Source: Acetobacterium sp. (GTDB lineage Bacteria; Bacillota; Clostridia; Eubacteriales; Eubacteriaceae). From it: a stretch of DNA of 61,903 nucleotides. This document shows positions 50,731 through 59,227 of this stretch, in pieces. The position numbers were made by a program, and so were the translations under genes. Location: positions 1 to 61,903 of the forward strand of contig JAQUWM010000009.1 in the NCBI GenBank assembly GCA_028692885.1. Direction: 5' to 3'. The first letter of the stretch is position 1. Every line of letters starts with the position of its first letter. The notes under the pieces were generated by a model. The model saw only the letters and a program-made list of their open reading frames with translations, made no database searches and was not told the DNA's origin.

Positions 50731-52353
50731 ATGATTCGAATTCCCAATTTAAAACTACAAATCCAGCAAGCCAAAAATAAAGATGCTGAACAACAGGCCT
50801 TGAAGAATGCCATTCTAGCTAAGCTAAAAATTAATCCCAAGGACTTAATCGCCTTTAAGATATTTAAAAAATCCATTGATGCCCGCAAGAAAAACGCCAT
50901 CGTCTATATCTATACGGTCGATGCCAATCTGAAAAATGAGGAGCCGATCCTGAAAAAATACAACAGGTCTGGTATAATCCCCAGTCCAAATTTATCCTAT
51001 CAACCAGTAGTACCAGGAAATATGCGACTGGATCGCAGACCGGTGATTATCGGTATGGGCCCTGCCGGTCTTTTTGCCGGTCTGATCCTAGCTCGAAATG
51101 GTTATGCCCCCATTATTCTTGAACGAGGTGATCAGGTCGATGTCCGCTCCATCAAGATTGATACCTTCTGGCAAACTGGAGTACTCGATCCGGAGAGCAA
51201 TGTCCAATTCGGAGAAGGTGGCGCCGGAACCTTTTCAGACGGCAAACTAACCACCCTGATTAATGATCCCCGCTGCCGTAGTATTCTGGAAGCTTTTATT
51301 TCCGCCGGAGCACCCGAGGAAATCCTTTATCTGAGCAAACCCCATATCGGAACCGATCTGCTGCGGGAAACGGTTAAGATGCTTCGCCAGGAAATTATTA
51401 AAAATGGCGGCGAAGTGCGGTTCCGCTCCCGAGTCACTGATTTTCTGATTGAAAACGACCAGCTCACCGGGTTAATCATCAATGATCACGAAACCCTTGA
51501 CTGTCGAGTCGCTTTGCTGGGAATCGGCCACAGCGCCCGGGATACCTTTGCGACCTTACATGATCGAGGCATCGCAATGACTCCGAAAGCCTTCTCGATT
51601 GGTGTCCGGATCGAGCACCCTCAGAACCTCATTGATGGCTCCCAATACGGATCAGCGGCCGGAACTGCGGGACTCGGAGCCGCTGACTATAAGCTTTCCT
51701 ATCATTCCCCCAACGGGCGCTCGGCCTACACCTTCTGTATGTGTCCCGGGGGTTATGTGGTGGCCGCTGCATCTGAAGCGAATGCTGTTGTCACCAATGG
51801 CATGAGTGAACACCGACGTGATGGTGAAAATGCCAATGCCGCCCTGCTAGTTGGAGTCCAGCCCGAAGATTTCGGCGACAAGCATCCCCTGGCCGGGGTG
51901 GCCTTTCAGCGTAAGTGGGAAGGCCTGGCCTTCACCCTGGGGGGACGAAACTACTGTGCCCCAGCCCAGCTGGTAGGCGATTTTCTGGCCGATCGACCCA
52001 GCACCGACTGGGGTTGCGTTAAACCAACCTATACCCCAGGTCTTAGCTTCGCCCAGCTAAAAGACTGCCTGCCAGATTATGTGGTCGCCACCATGAAAGA
52101 AGCCCTGCTTCATTTTGATCAAAAGATCAAGGGCTTTGCCATGGCTGACAGTATTATGACCGGGGTTGAAACCCGCAGCTCCTCGCCGGTTCGGATTAAT
52201 CGCAATGATGACCACATCGCCAATATTTCCGGACTATACCCGATGGGTGAAGGTGCCGGGTACGCCGGAGGGATTATGTCTTCAGCGGTGGACGGAGTTA
52301 AAACCGCCGAAAAAATCATCCAGCGATATGCCCGGTTCAGCCCAGTCGATTAA
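50731..52353 (+). CDS. FAD-dependent protein of the COG2509 family
   Basis: The 540-residue protein has a typical N-terminal domain of about 80 residues (PKDLIAFKIFKKSIDARKKN) and a Rossmann FAD site IIGMGPAGLFAGLILARNGY near residue 106. It has conserved internal segments QFGEGGAGTFSDGKL near residue 155 and GAGYAGGIMSSAVDG near residue 509. Members are widespread and of undefined reaction; NAD(P)H binding is not obvious. AGGAGG lies before the ATG. It is followed by its own terminator. Confidence 0.85.
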   Translation: MIRIPNLKLQIQQAKNKDAEQQALKNAILAKLKINPKDLIAFKIFKKSIDARKKNAIVYIYTVDANLKNEEPILKKYNRSGIIPSPNLSYQPVVPGNMRLDRRPVIIGMGPAGLFAGLILARNGYAPIILERGDQVDVRSIKIDTFWQTGVLDPESNVQFGEGGAGTFSDGKLTTLINDPRCRSILEAFISAGAPEEILYLSKPHIGTDLLRETVKMLRQEIIKNGGEVRFRSRVTDFLIENDQLTGLIINDHETLDCRVALLGIGHSARDTFATLHDRGIAMTPKAFSIGVRIEHPQNLIDGSQYGSAAGTAGLGAADYKLSYHSPNGRSAYTFCMCPGGYVVAAASEANAVVTNGMSEHRRDGENANAALLVGVQPEDFGDKHPLAGVAFQRKWEGLAFTLGGRNYCAPAQLVGDFLADRPSTDWGCVKPTYTPGLSFAQLKDCLPDYVVATMKEALLHFDQKIKGFAMADSIMTGVETRSSSPVRINRNDDHIANISGLYPMGEGAGYAGGIMSSAVDGVKTAEKIIQRYARFSPVD

Positions 52354-52388
52354 TCCCCGGATCATTAATCTTTATCTTTGATCTAAAA

Positions 52389-52422
52389 AGCTCCTGAAGA
52401 TTTTTCTCCAGGAGCTCTTTTT
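52389..52422. terminator. terminator between the COG2509 gene and the flavodoxin gene
   Basis: AGCTCCTG and CAGGAGCT enclose a loop of about 12 bases, with T residues after the right arm and A residues before the left arm, so it serves both converging genes. Confidence 0.8.
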
Positions 52423-52470
52423 TAACAAATTACATTTTTAATAATTATTCCGCCAATCTCAACTACATCA

Positions 52471-52938
52471 TCAAACCGCTTTGATGATTTCTGCGATTAG
52501 ACTGTCAATCTCGGCTTCTCTTTTTTTATTCTTCCAGCTGACAATAAAAGATTTTTCGACGGTGCCACCTTTTACAGCCACCGCTGACTTGATCTGCTTA
52601 TTTGCCTTGGTTCCTCCGGTAAATTTTGATGCCAGCTGCTTGGTAACAAAACTAAAGACTCGTTTTCCCTGAAGGGACGCAACTTGTTCAAGATACTCTT
52701 TCATCACCACCGCCAGTGAAAAGGCCCAAACCGGACTGGCAAAAATCACCACATCGTAGCGCGATACATCCGGCTTATTGGTAAATACAACCGGTGGTTT
52801 AACCCCAGGATCATCATTTTCCGGAACGATCCGCTGGATTTCAACATCCAAACCCTTTTCCGCCAAGGCAACCCGCAGTCTTTCGGCGACAGAAAACGTA
52901 TTGTTGGTTTTGGAAAATACAATAATACCAATCTTCAT
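52471..52938 (-). CDS. flavodoxin-family protein
   Basis: The 155-residue protein has the FMN phosphate-loop region FSKTNNTFSVAERL near residue 8 and VVIFASPVWAFSLAVVMKEY near residue 60 at the flavin-stacking position. It would carry electrons with FMN. It stands as a single gene with AAAGTGAAATG at its start and a convergent neighbour. Confidence 0.82.
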   Translation of the reverse strand: MKIGIIVFSKTNNTFSVAERLRVALAEKGLDVEIQRIVPENDDPGVKPPVVFTNKPDVSRYDVVIFASPVWAFSLAVVMKEYLEQVASLQGKRVFSFVTKQLASKFTGGTKANKQIKSAVAVKGGTVEKSFIVSWKNKKREAEIDSLIAEIIKAV

Positions 52939-53123
52939 TTCACTTTCTCCATTTTCTTTAAAATGTGACCATGTTTAGAATACAAATAAAGCCAAGCACT
53001 TTTAGTCATTAATTATTATCTTATTGACACTAAGGTACCGCATTTTATCATTTTTTTCAAGTCTTTTCTTTCGTTCGGGTCAACACTTTCTTCATTCATC
53101 CCCCAAAATTCGGAATAATAACA

Positions 53124-53163
53124 AAAAACAGCCTGAAACTATTTTAGCATTCAGGCTGTTTGC
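53124..53163 (-). terminator. terminator of the C11 peptidase gene
   Basis: AAACAGCCTGAA and TTCAGGCTGTTT pair around a 12-base loop. On the minus strand a T run follows the stem. It lies 17 bases after the peptidase stop. Confidence 0.8.
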
Positions 53164-53179
53164 TTTGATTCGCTTATTT

Positions 53180-55321
53180 TCATTGATTAAAATAAATATC
53201 TCCGTTGGCATCGACCGAGAAAATTTCAAAGTCAGTATAAAGGGAATTGCCAAAAATATCATCAATCTGGAACGAATAATAGTAGTCGCCCACTGCCAGA
53301 GGTTCTTCGTAAATCACCGGGTCATTATTGAAAGTGTATGCTTCACCTTCGTAAATGCCCTCCTCATCTGTTTTCATACTATATGAATAATACATCGGTG
53401 TGATCAGATCACCCTTTTTGAGCTTCTTGATCTCTTTGGCTGACTGACCGGTAACCTCATCAATGCCATCCCAAGCTCCAATAATGGTGATGGTATAATT
53501 CCCGTCGCTGGCAAAGTCAATTCTTATTCGCAAATTGGTTTCCACCCCATTAAGCATCACCGGTGAGGTATAAATATTATAGTTATCGCCCTGTTCAACA
53601 ATGTAGGTAGCCAAGGGCTGTCCATCAGGCAACGAGACCCAATAGCCGCTGAAGTTATCTTCAAACTTTCCAGTATTCCAATCGGCGGTGATATTATCGT
53701 CCAGTCCCAGTTCAATCAGAGTTTCTTCATCCCCGGCGTCCACAAACACGTCACAGTAAACCGCATCAACATAGTCCAGGGTGTCGGCTGAAATAGTAAA
53801 ACCGTACATGCCATCGGCATTGATGGCTGGAGCTGCTGAAAATGAAACAGCTGTTTCATCTTCACTGAAGTTGTACACTTCGACAGATTCCTGATCCAGT
53901 TCCGACCAGTAATCGGATCCGGCTGCCTCGTCATAGCTCCCACTCCAGTAAAGGGAATTTTCGCCAAACCAATCGGTATCACTGTAGCTTCCAAAATCGC
54001 CATTGGTATCACTACCATAAGCCATTTTGTCAACAAATGACATATAATAAGGAGTGACACAAATATCCTTGAAAATTGACAATTCCTCAGAACCCTGAAT
54101 GGCCAACGGATAATAGATCGCCAAGCCATGGGAATCGGCCTTGTCACTACCGTTTTTCATATAAACAACACAGTCCTGAAGAGCCGCCAGAGCCTGATCC
54201 GTACCCGTCACCTGACCGCTGACGTTTTTCAGTACCGAACCCAGATCGACCATATTGGTATAGCCTTCGGACTTGTTGTTGCCACCAAAATTTTGTGCCG
54301 ATGTGATTCCCTTGACCATTGTTGACAAAAGATTGGTTTTAGTTGTGGCATTGTACATCTCCCGGGACACATCATTAAAGGCATAAACCAGCTCATCAAT
54401 TTTGGAAAGGTCGATGCAGGACAGGGTCGCTTCATTGTGACTGTCGATGGCAACACAGGCTTCATAAAAAGAATCCACGATCACTTTGCCCAGTTCGGCA
54501 CCGCCAGCAACCGGATTGGTTACAATAAAGTTACCCATAGCGGTATAATCCCAGCCATAACCAGGTTCCAGTTCTTCGGAGGCCACCATATAACGGGCGT
54601 GGGGCGCCAGTATATTCCCGGTTTCTAAAGTTCCCATCAGACAGGCATCAAACCCGATAAATTCAAAGGCATCGGTCATCTTAGGATAAACTGAAGTCAG
54701 GGCATTTTCAATTTCCAGCAGCGACAGGCTGTCGCTTTCATTCTGCTCATCAAAACAAACCCCAGTGATGCTACCACCACCGTGATTCCAGAAAACCAGC
54801 CCCATTTTTTCAGCGGGATAGGTGGACACTCCCCAATCCAGAAATTCTGCCAGGGTTTGGGCGCTGCCCATATTGGCACCGTCGGCTGCTTCGATCTCTT
54901 CCATATTCTGATTTTCAATCACAAAACGCTGAGTCAAGGTATCATCAACCAGATCATTATCCCAGGCATTTGCGCCCCCGGTCTGAACCACAAATTTTAC
55001 CTTGTCTGACTGGGCACCATCGATCATCTCCTGGAGATCCATGGTGGCCAAACCACCGTCACTTTCCAGATCTGAACCACACATATAAACAAAAATGGTC
55101 CAGGTTCCAGATTCGCCCATTTTTTTTGTTTCGGATCGGGTCAGCCGTTGAATTTCCAGATCCCCCCCAGAACTCACCTGCATATCGGTGCTCCGCTTAA
55201 ACGATGTATCCAGTCCGCTGTTTTTGTGGATACTTGGACCGCCACCAACATCATCTGAACAAGCTGCCAAAGACAGCACCAGCGCAAATAAAATCAAAAA
55301 TGCCAGCAATCTTTTTTTCAT
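53180..55321 (-). CDS. clostripain-related (C11) cysteine peptidase lipoprotein
   Basis: The 713-residue protein has a lipoprotein signal (LSLAACSD, lipidated Cys near residue 21). The C11 core follows with WTIFVYMCGSDLESDGGLAT near residue 75, catalytic His in VFWNHGGGS near residue 183 and catalytic Cys in GFDACLMGTLE near residue 227. The C-terminal 270 residues are rich in beta strands and acidic residues and may bind substrate or wall. It should act at the outer face of the membrane, cleaving at basic residues as in clostripain relatives. Confidence 0.88.
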   Translation of the reverse strand: MKKRLLAFLILFALVLSLAACSDDVGGGPSIHKNSGLDTSFKRSTDMQVSSGGDLEIQRLTRSETKKMGESGTWTIFVYMCGSDLESDGGLATMDLQEMIDGAQSDKVKFVVQTGGANAWDNDLVDDTLTQRFVIENQNMEEIEAADGANMGSAQTLAEFLDWGVSTYPAEKMGLVFWNHGGGSITGVCFDEQNESDSLSLLEIENALTSVYPKMTDAFEFIGFDACLMGTLETGNILAPHARYMVASEELEPGYGWDYTAMGNFIVTNPVAGGAELGKVIVDSFYEACVAIDSHNEATLSCIDLSKIDELVYAFNDVSREMYNATTKTNLLSTMVKGITSAQNFGGNNKSEGYTNMVDLGSVLKNVSGQVTGTDQALAALQDCVVYMKNGSDKADSHGLAIYYPLAIQGSEELSIFKDICVTPYYMSFVDKMAYGSDTNGDFGSYSDTDWFGENSLYWSGSYDEAAGSDYWSELDQESVEVYNFSEDETAVSFSAAPAINADGMYGFTISADTLDYVDAVYCDVFVDAGDEETLIELGLDDNITADWNTGKFEDNFSGYWVSLPDGQPLATYIVEQGDNYNIYTSPVMLNGVETNLRIRIDFASDGNYTITIIGAWDGIDEVTGQSAKEIKKLKKGDLITPMYYSYSMKTDEEGIYEGEAYTFNNDPVIYEEPLAVGDYYYSFQIDDIFGNSLYTDFEIFSVDANGDIYFNQ

Positions 55322-55381
55322 TTCTAACCTCCCGAATAACGTTTTTATTGTGTACTGGGATGACCCGTTCCTGATTCACGA

Positions 55382-55420
55382 AAAACCTTCGGCTGACATT
55401 AGATGTCTTCCGAAGGTTTT
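55382..55420 (-). terminator. terminator of the SLC13-type permease gene
   Basis: AAAACCTTCGG and CCGAAGGTTTT pair around a loop of about 17 bases. On the minus strand the stem ends in a run of five T. Confidence 0.7.
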
Positions 55421-55537
55421 CCAGATTGAATTCTAGGCACAACATTGATGTATATTATACCCATATATGATCGATTAGCAAAGTAAATTCGATGATAAAA
55501 AAAGAGGTTATTTCCTAAATAATCCAAAGCTACTATT

Positions 55538-56932
55538 TTATGTAAGACCGACGAGTTTCCCCCCAATCGGCAACCAGAGCGTACAGAGTACAATAAAGAC
55601 CAGTTGCAGCCAAACAGTTGCCTTTGGCATATCCGTCATCTTGTAATATCCAGCCGTATAGGTTATCAGCGGAATGGTATCAATCGGGAACAGATAACAA
55701 TTGCCGGCACATAATCCCAGGGTGATAATCAGCAAGGCCGGATTAATGCCAGTGGTCGCTGCCAGGCTGACAATGACCGGCGTCAGCACCCCAATCAAAG
55801 CCGGAGCCACCGGAACAACCAGCATAATGACAAAACTCATTGCTGCTACAAATAACACCCCTTCCATTGTTGAAATCGAAAGACTTGTCGGCAGCACATG
55901 AGTTACAAACCATTCGCTGACACCATTGGCCACAATCGTATTGGCTATACACAGAACCGTTCCAATCAGAATAAAAGAAGTCCAGCTGACTGCTTTCATA
56001 TAGCGGTCCCAGGTCAAAACCTTGATCCCGGGCATAAAGAACAACGAACAGCCCACCAAAGCAACGACGGTTACTTCAATTCCTGACACAAATGAGCTGA
56101 GGATCCAGAAAAACAGCATTCCCGAAGCAATGGTAATAACCTTCCATTCAGTTTTTGAAATTTTTTCTTTAACTGCAATCGTTTTTAAATATCCCTGTAT
56201 TTCTGACTGATCAATTTCAGCCGGCGGATATATTTTCATCAGGACAAACCAGGACAATGGCAGCATCAAGACAACAATTGGAATGGCACAAACCATCCAT
56301 TGAATAAAGGTAATCTGGATACCCGCGATATTCTGCAATAAACCGATGGTTAGAATATTGATCCCACTGCCCGCCGGAGTCATCACGCCGCCAATCATAA
56401 TCGCAACCGGAATACCAATCATCAGAGGTCTGGCTGTTTTCTGACGATCCACTTCATTTTTAAAGAGTTTCAGAAAGCTGGCCCCAATTCCCATAAAAAC
56501 AACCACCGTTGGCACATCCGTCACAATCGAAGAAACCAGCCCTCCGGTAACCATAATTGCCAGAATACAAGTCTTAACATCTTTTCCAAACTTTTCGAGA
56601 AGAACATGCAAAACCCGCTGCACAATTGGCGTGGATGTCACTGCTTCGGCCAAACCGAACGAAGCCAGGACAAAAAACAACATGGTATTGCTAAACCCAA
56701 CCAACCCGGTTCCCAGATTTTTAGTTACTCCCAGAATCGGCATTAAAGCCAGACTCAGAAAGCAGATAACCCCAACCGGCAGTGCTTCTGTAATCAGCAT
56801 GATCAAAAAGAAAATTAACAGACCAATGGTAATAAAACCAATATCCGTCAAACCTTCTGGAATTGGCAGCAGGAAAACGGCAATCAGCACTCCAACACTT
56901 ATGATCATTCCAAACAATTGTTTTTTGTTCAT
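55538..56932 (-). CDS. SLC13/DASS-family anion symporter
   Basis: The 464-residue membrane protein has about twelve hydrophobic helices, with TDVPTVVVFMGIGASF near residue 135 and MTPAGSGINILTIG near residue 183, motifs of divalent anion/sodium symporters. The likely substrates are dicarboxylates or sulfate. ATG 56932 is chosen because GAGGTGG lies just upstream. It is 185 bases downstream of the GPH symporter gene; a weak hairpin at 56974-57003 may separate them. Confidence 0.82.
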   Translation of the reverse strand: MNKKQLFGMIISVGVLIAVFLLPIPEGLTDIGFITIGLLIFFLIMLITEALPVGVICFLSLALMPILGVTKNLGTGLVGFSNTMLFFVLASFGLAEAVTSTPIVQRVLHVLLEKFGKDVKTCILAIMVTGGLVSSIVTDVPTVVVFMGIGASFLKLFKNEVDRQKTARPLMIGIPVAIMIGGVMTPAGSGINILTIGLLQNIAGIQITFIQWMVCAIPIVVLMLPLSWFVLMKIYPPAEIDQSEIQGYLKTIAVKEKISKTEWKVITIASGMLFFWILSSFVSGIEVTVVALVGCSLFFMPGIKVLTWDRYMKAVSWTSFILIGTVLCIANTIVANGVSEWFVTHVLPTSLSISTMEGVLFVAAMSFVIMLVVPVAPALIGVLTPVIVSLAATTGINPALLIITLGLCAGNCYLFPIDTIPLITYTAGYYKMTDMPKATVWLQLVFIVLCTLWLPIGGKLVGLT

Positions 56933-56973
56933 AATCCACCTCAAGTTTTTTAATCATCACGATAAAACGAACA

Positions 56974-57003
56974 GGAAGTCGATTCAGTTTCGAATAGACT
57001 TCC
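56974..57003 (-). terminator. possible weak terminator after the GPH symporter gene
   Basis: GGAAGTC and GACTTCC form a seven-base stem with a 16-base loop. T-rich DNA follows on the minus strand, but without a continuous run. Confidence 0.35.
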
Positions 57004-57117
57004 TCTTCTTTAAACTTAAACCCTAATCCAACCTGAAGTCAAATTCAGCTTCAATCTGCGTTTTTCCTGAATCAAAACACTTTCTTTGACATCTTATCGA
57101 TTTCTTTATTGATGGTT

Positions 57118-58485
57118 TTAAGCTTGTTTTCGTTCAGCAACTTCTTTACTCATTTCTGCCATTTTTTCAGGCGTCAATGAATACAAGCCAAACATTAATA
57201 CCAGTCCAATAACCATAAAGATTGCTGGATAGAGAGCAAAACCATTCTTAATGGCCTGTACCAGTTCAGGTGTTACGGCCATATCAGCTACATAACCAAC
57301 CGAACCTAATACTGCTGCAATAATGACCGAACGGATAAAGATTGATATTTTGATTGGGAAGCTGATCAGTGACATAATAAAACCACGGGCATTTTTCCCA
57401 GTTTTCCATTCGCCATAATCAACAGTTGCAGAGTACATCGCAACACCCAGTGAATCAGGTAAGCCGTAACCAATATAGGCAACAAACATGATGATCTTGA
57501 ACGCAGTTGCCTCAAGTGGCATAAACCATACCAGTAGTAATCCAACAACCAAAAGACTAAGAGCGATCATATAGGTTGTTTTTTCACCCAGGCGTTTAGC
57601 AACTGGTGCGGCAATCATCGCAGCAAAGAAACTTGAAATCGTTAATCCGGTCATGAATAAAGCTAATCCCGGCAAATCGTTGATGACATATTTAAAGTAG
57701 TAGAATGCCATTCCAAAAATTACAAATCGGCCTAGATATCGACCCAGTTCTACTAACATTAACCCCAGCAGAGGTGGATTAACAACAATTTGTTTGAGCA
57801 TTTCGGCAACTGACATCTTTTCGGCTGGTTTTCCAGCTTTTACTTCAGTGCCGTTTTGGGCATAATCTTTGGTAATAACATAATAAATGATGTTACAAGT
57901 AATCATGATCACGCCAGTGATCGCCGCCATATAAGTATAGCCTAAAACTGGGTTACCAACACCAGTACCAATGGCAGTGATCGCTTTTACCCCAAAGTAA
58001 GAAAACGCTAGGGCGCCGGCAGCATTGAACATCCCCCGGTTGCTGGCCATGGAGATTCGCTCTTCACGAATTGTGGTCAGAGAATTGTTCATGGAAATAT
58101 GGGCAGCATAGAAGGTATTCCAGACCAGATGACTGATGGCGAATCCTAAAAAGATGATAATGGCATTAATCTCTGATGTGCCGCCGATTTGTGAAAACTG
58201 CAAAATATAAAAGAGTGCGGCAATCGGTGGTCCGACCAGCAACCATGAACGGTATTTACCCCACTTCATGTTACTTTTTTCTAAGATGACCCCCGCGGTT
58301 GGAACCGCTACAATGTCAACAATACTGGTTATCAGTAAAATGGTGCTTACTAAAGCCAATGGTATTTTTGCAAAATCAGTAAGGAATGCTGCGAAAAACA
58401 TAACTTCAATATTGACCATGGTCTGAAACCCGAACGACGGCAATCCATAAAGATTAATGGCCGACTTTTTTAATGGTTTGTTCAT
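57118..58485 (-). CDS. GPH-family (MelB-like) cation symporter
   Basis: The 455-residue protein has twelve predicted helices and the glycoside-pentoside-hexuronide symporter pattern, including YGLPSFGFQTMVNIEVMFFA at the N-terminus and GYGLPDSLGVAMYSATVDYG near residue 338. It is a cation-coupled importer of a sugar or related solute; no catabolic gene is adjacent to name the substrate. AAAGGAG precedes the ATG. A promoter about 300 bases upstream implies a long leader. Confidence 0.82.
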   Translation of the reverse strand: MNKPLKKSAINLYGLPSFGFQTMVNIEVMFFAAFLTDFAKIPLALVSTILLITSIVDIVAVPTAGVILEKSNMKWGKYRSWLLVGPPIAALFYILQFSQIGGTSEINAIIIFLGFAISHLVWNTFYAAHISMNNSLTTIREERISMASNRGMFNAAGALAFSYFGVKAITAIGTGVGNPVLGYTYMAAITGVIMITCNIIYYVITKDYAQNGTEVKAGKPAEKMSVAEMLKQIVVNPPLLGLMLVELGRYLGRFVIFGMAFYYFKYVINDLPGLALFMTGLTISSFFAAMIAAPVAKRLGEKTTYMIALSLLVVGLLLVWFMPLEATAFKIIMFVAYIGYGLPDSLGVAMYSATVDYGEWKTGKNARGFIMSLISFPIKISIFIRSVIIAAVLGSVGYVADMAVTPELVQAIKNGFALYPAIFMVIGLVLMFGLYSLTPEKMAEMSKEVAERKQA

Positions 58486-58561
58486 AATTTTTTCTCCTTT
58501 TTAGTTTAAACTTAAATAACAATTCCTTCTCCAAGACTGTTTGTCTATTATACATGAACAG

Positions 58562-58669
58562 TCAATTCTCATATTCCAACAATTCAACTCCCAAATAATT
58601 TATCCAATCGTCCCTTCTCCCGGGGTTTATTTTGCACCATGCTTTCAATTTATGATGCAATCTTTTCAT
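58562..58669 (-). CDS. possible 35-codon small protein in the symporter leader
   Basis: The frame starts at ATG 58669 two bases after AAAGGAG, closer than usual, and encodes a basic N-terminal half (MKRLHHKLKAWCKINPGRRD) and an acidic C-terminal half (ELLEYEN). No family is recognised. It could be a leader peptide or small protein, or chance. Confidence 0.3.
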   Translation of the reverse strand: MKRLHHKLKAWCKINPGRRDDWINYLGVELLEYEN

Positions 58670-58786
58670 TACTCCTTTCTTGATTATTCAGACTTCAATG
58701 GAGAGGCACTAAAGATCTTTATTAATTTCTCTTCATTCCGCATAAATCGTAAATAAAATTGTAATTACTATTGTATTTTCAACATC

Positions 58787-58815
58787 ATTGTACTCGTATT
58801 CAGTAAGACTGTCAA
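58787..58815 (-). promoter_or_regulatory. promoter of the GPH symporter gene
   Basis: On the minus strand TTGACA (58810-58815) and TACAAT (58787-58792) are 17 bases apart. Confidence 0.6.
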
Positions 58816-59227
58816 TGTTTTTTTAGTAAATTTTATCTGTAAATTTGTTTTTTGTCTTTTGTACTCGTTTACTTTTGTAATGATCTAAGTGATTTATACT
58901 TTTTTTGATATCTGCAGCATTTTAAATGATACTGTTCGATTATCAATCAATCACCATTTTATTACTTATTTACAAAATATTGCTTCTCAATTTTCCCAGG
59001 TCGATCAAAAATTTCACAGCTTTTATCATTAACAATTCTGATACGATGCTCGATTCCGGAACCTGATTTGCTCTGGTTCTGACCATTTGTTTAGCCAATT
59101 GCTGCCACAACACCTACCGATTCGCCGAGATTATAAGTCTGGCGGCAAATCTGCTATACTTTCTCAGCCTTTTAGCATAAAATTGAAACTATGCAAAGTA
59201 CCAATCAAAGAGATCACAGGTGAAACA

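Larger units (their letters stand above)
58486..59227. other. interval of about 740 bases between the divergent symporter and helicase genes
   Basis: It holds the symporter promoter (58787-58815), its leader of about 290 bases, and a short leader reading frame (58562-58669). The rest is AT-rich without recognised genes. No clear promoter for the helicase was found. Confidence 0.5.
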
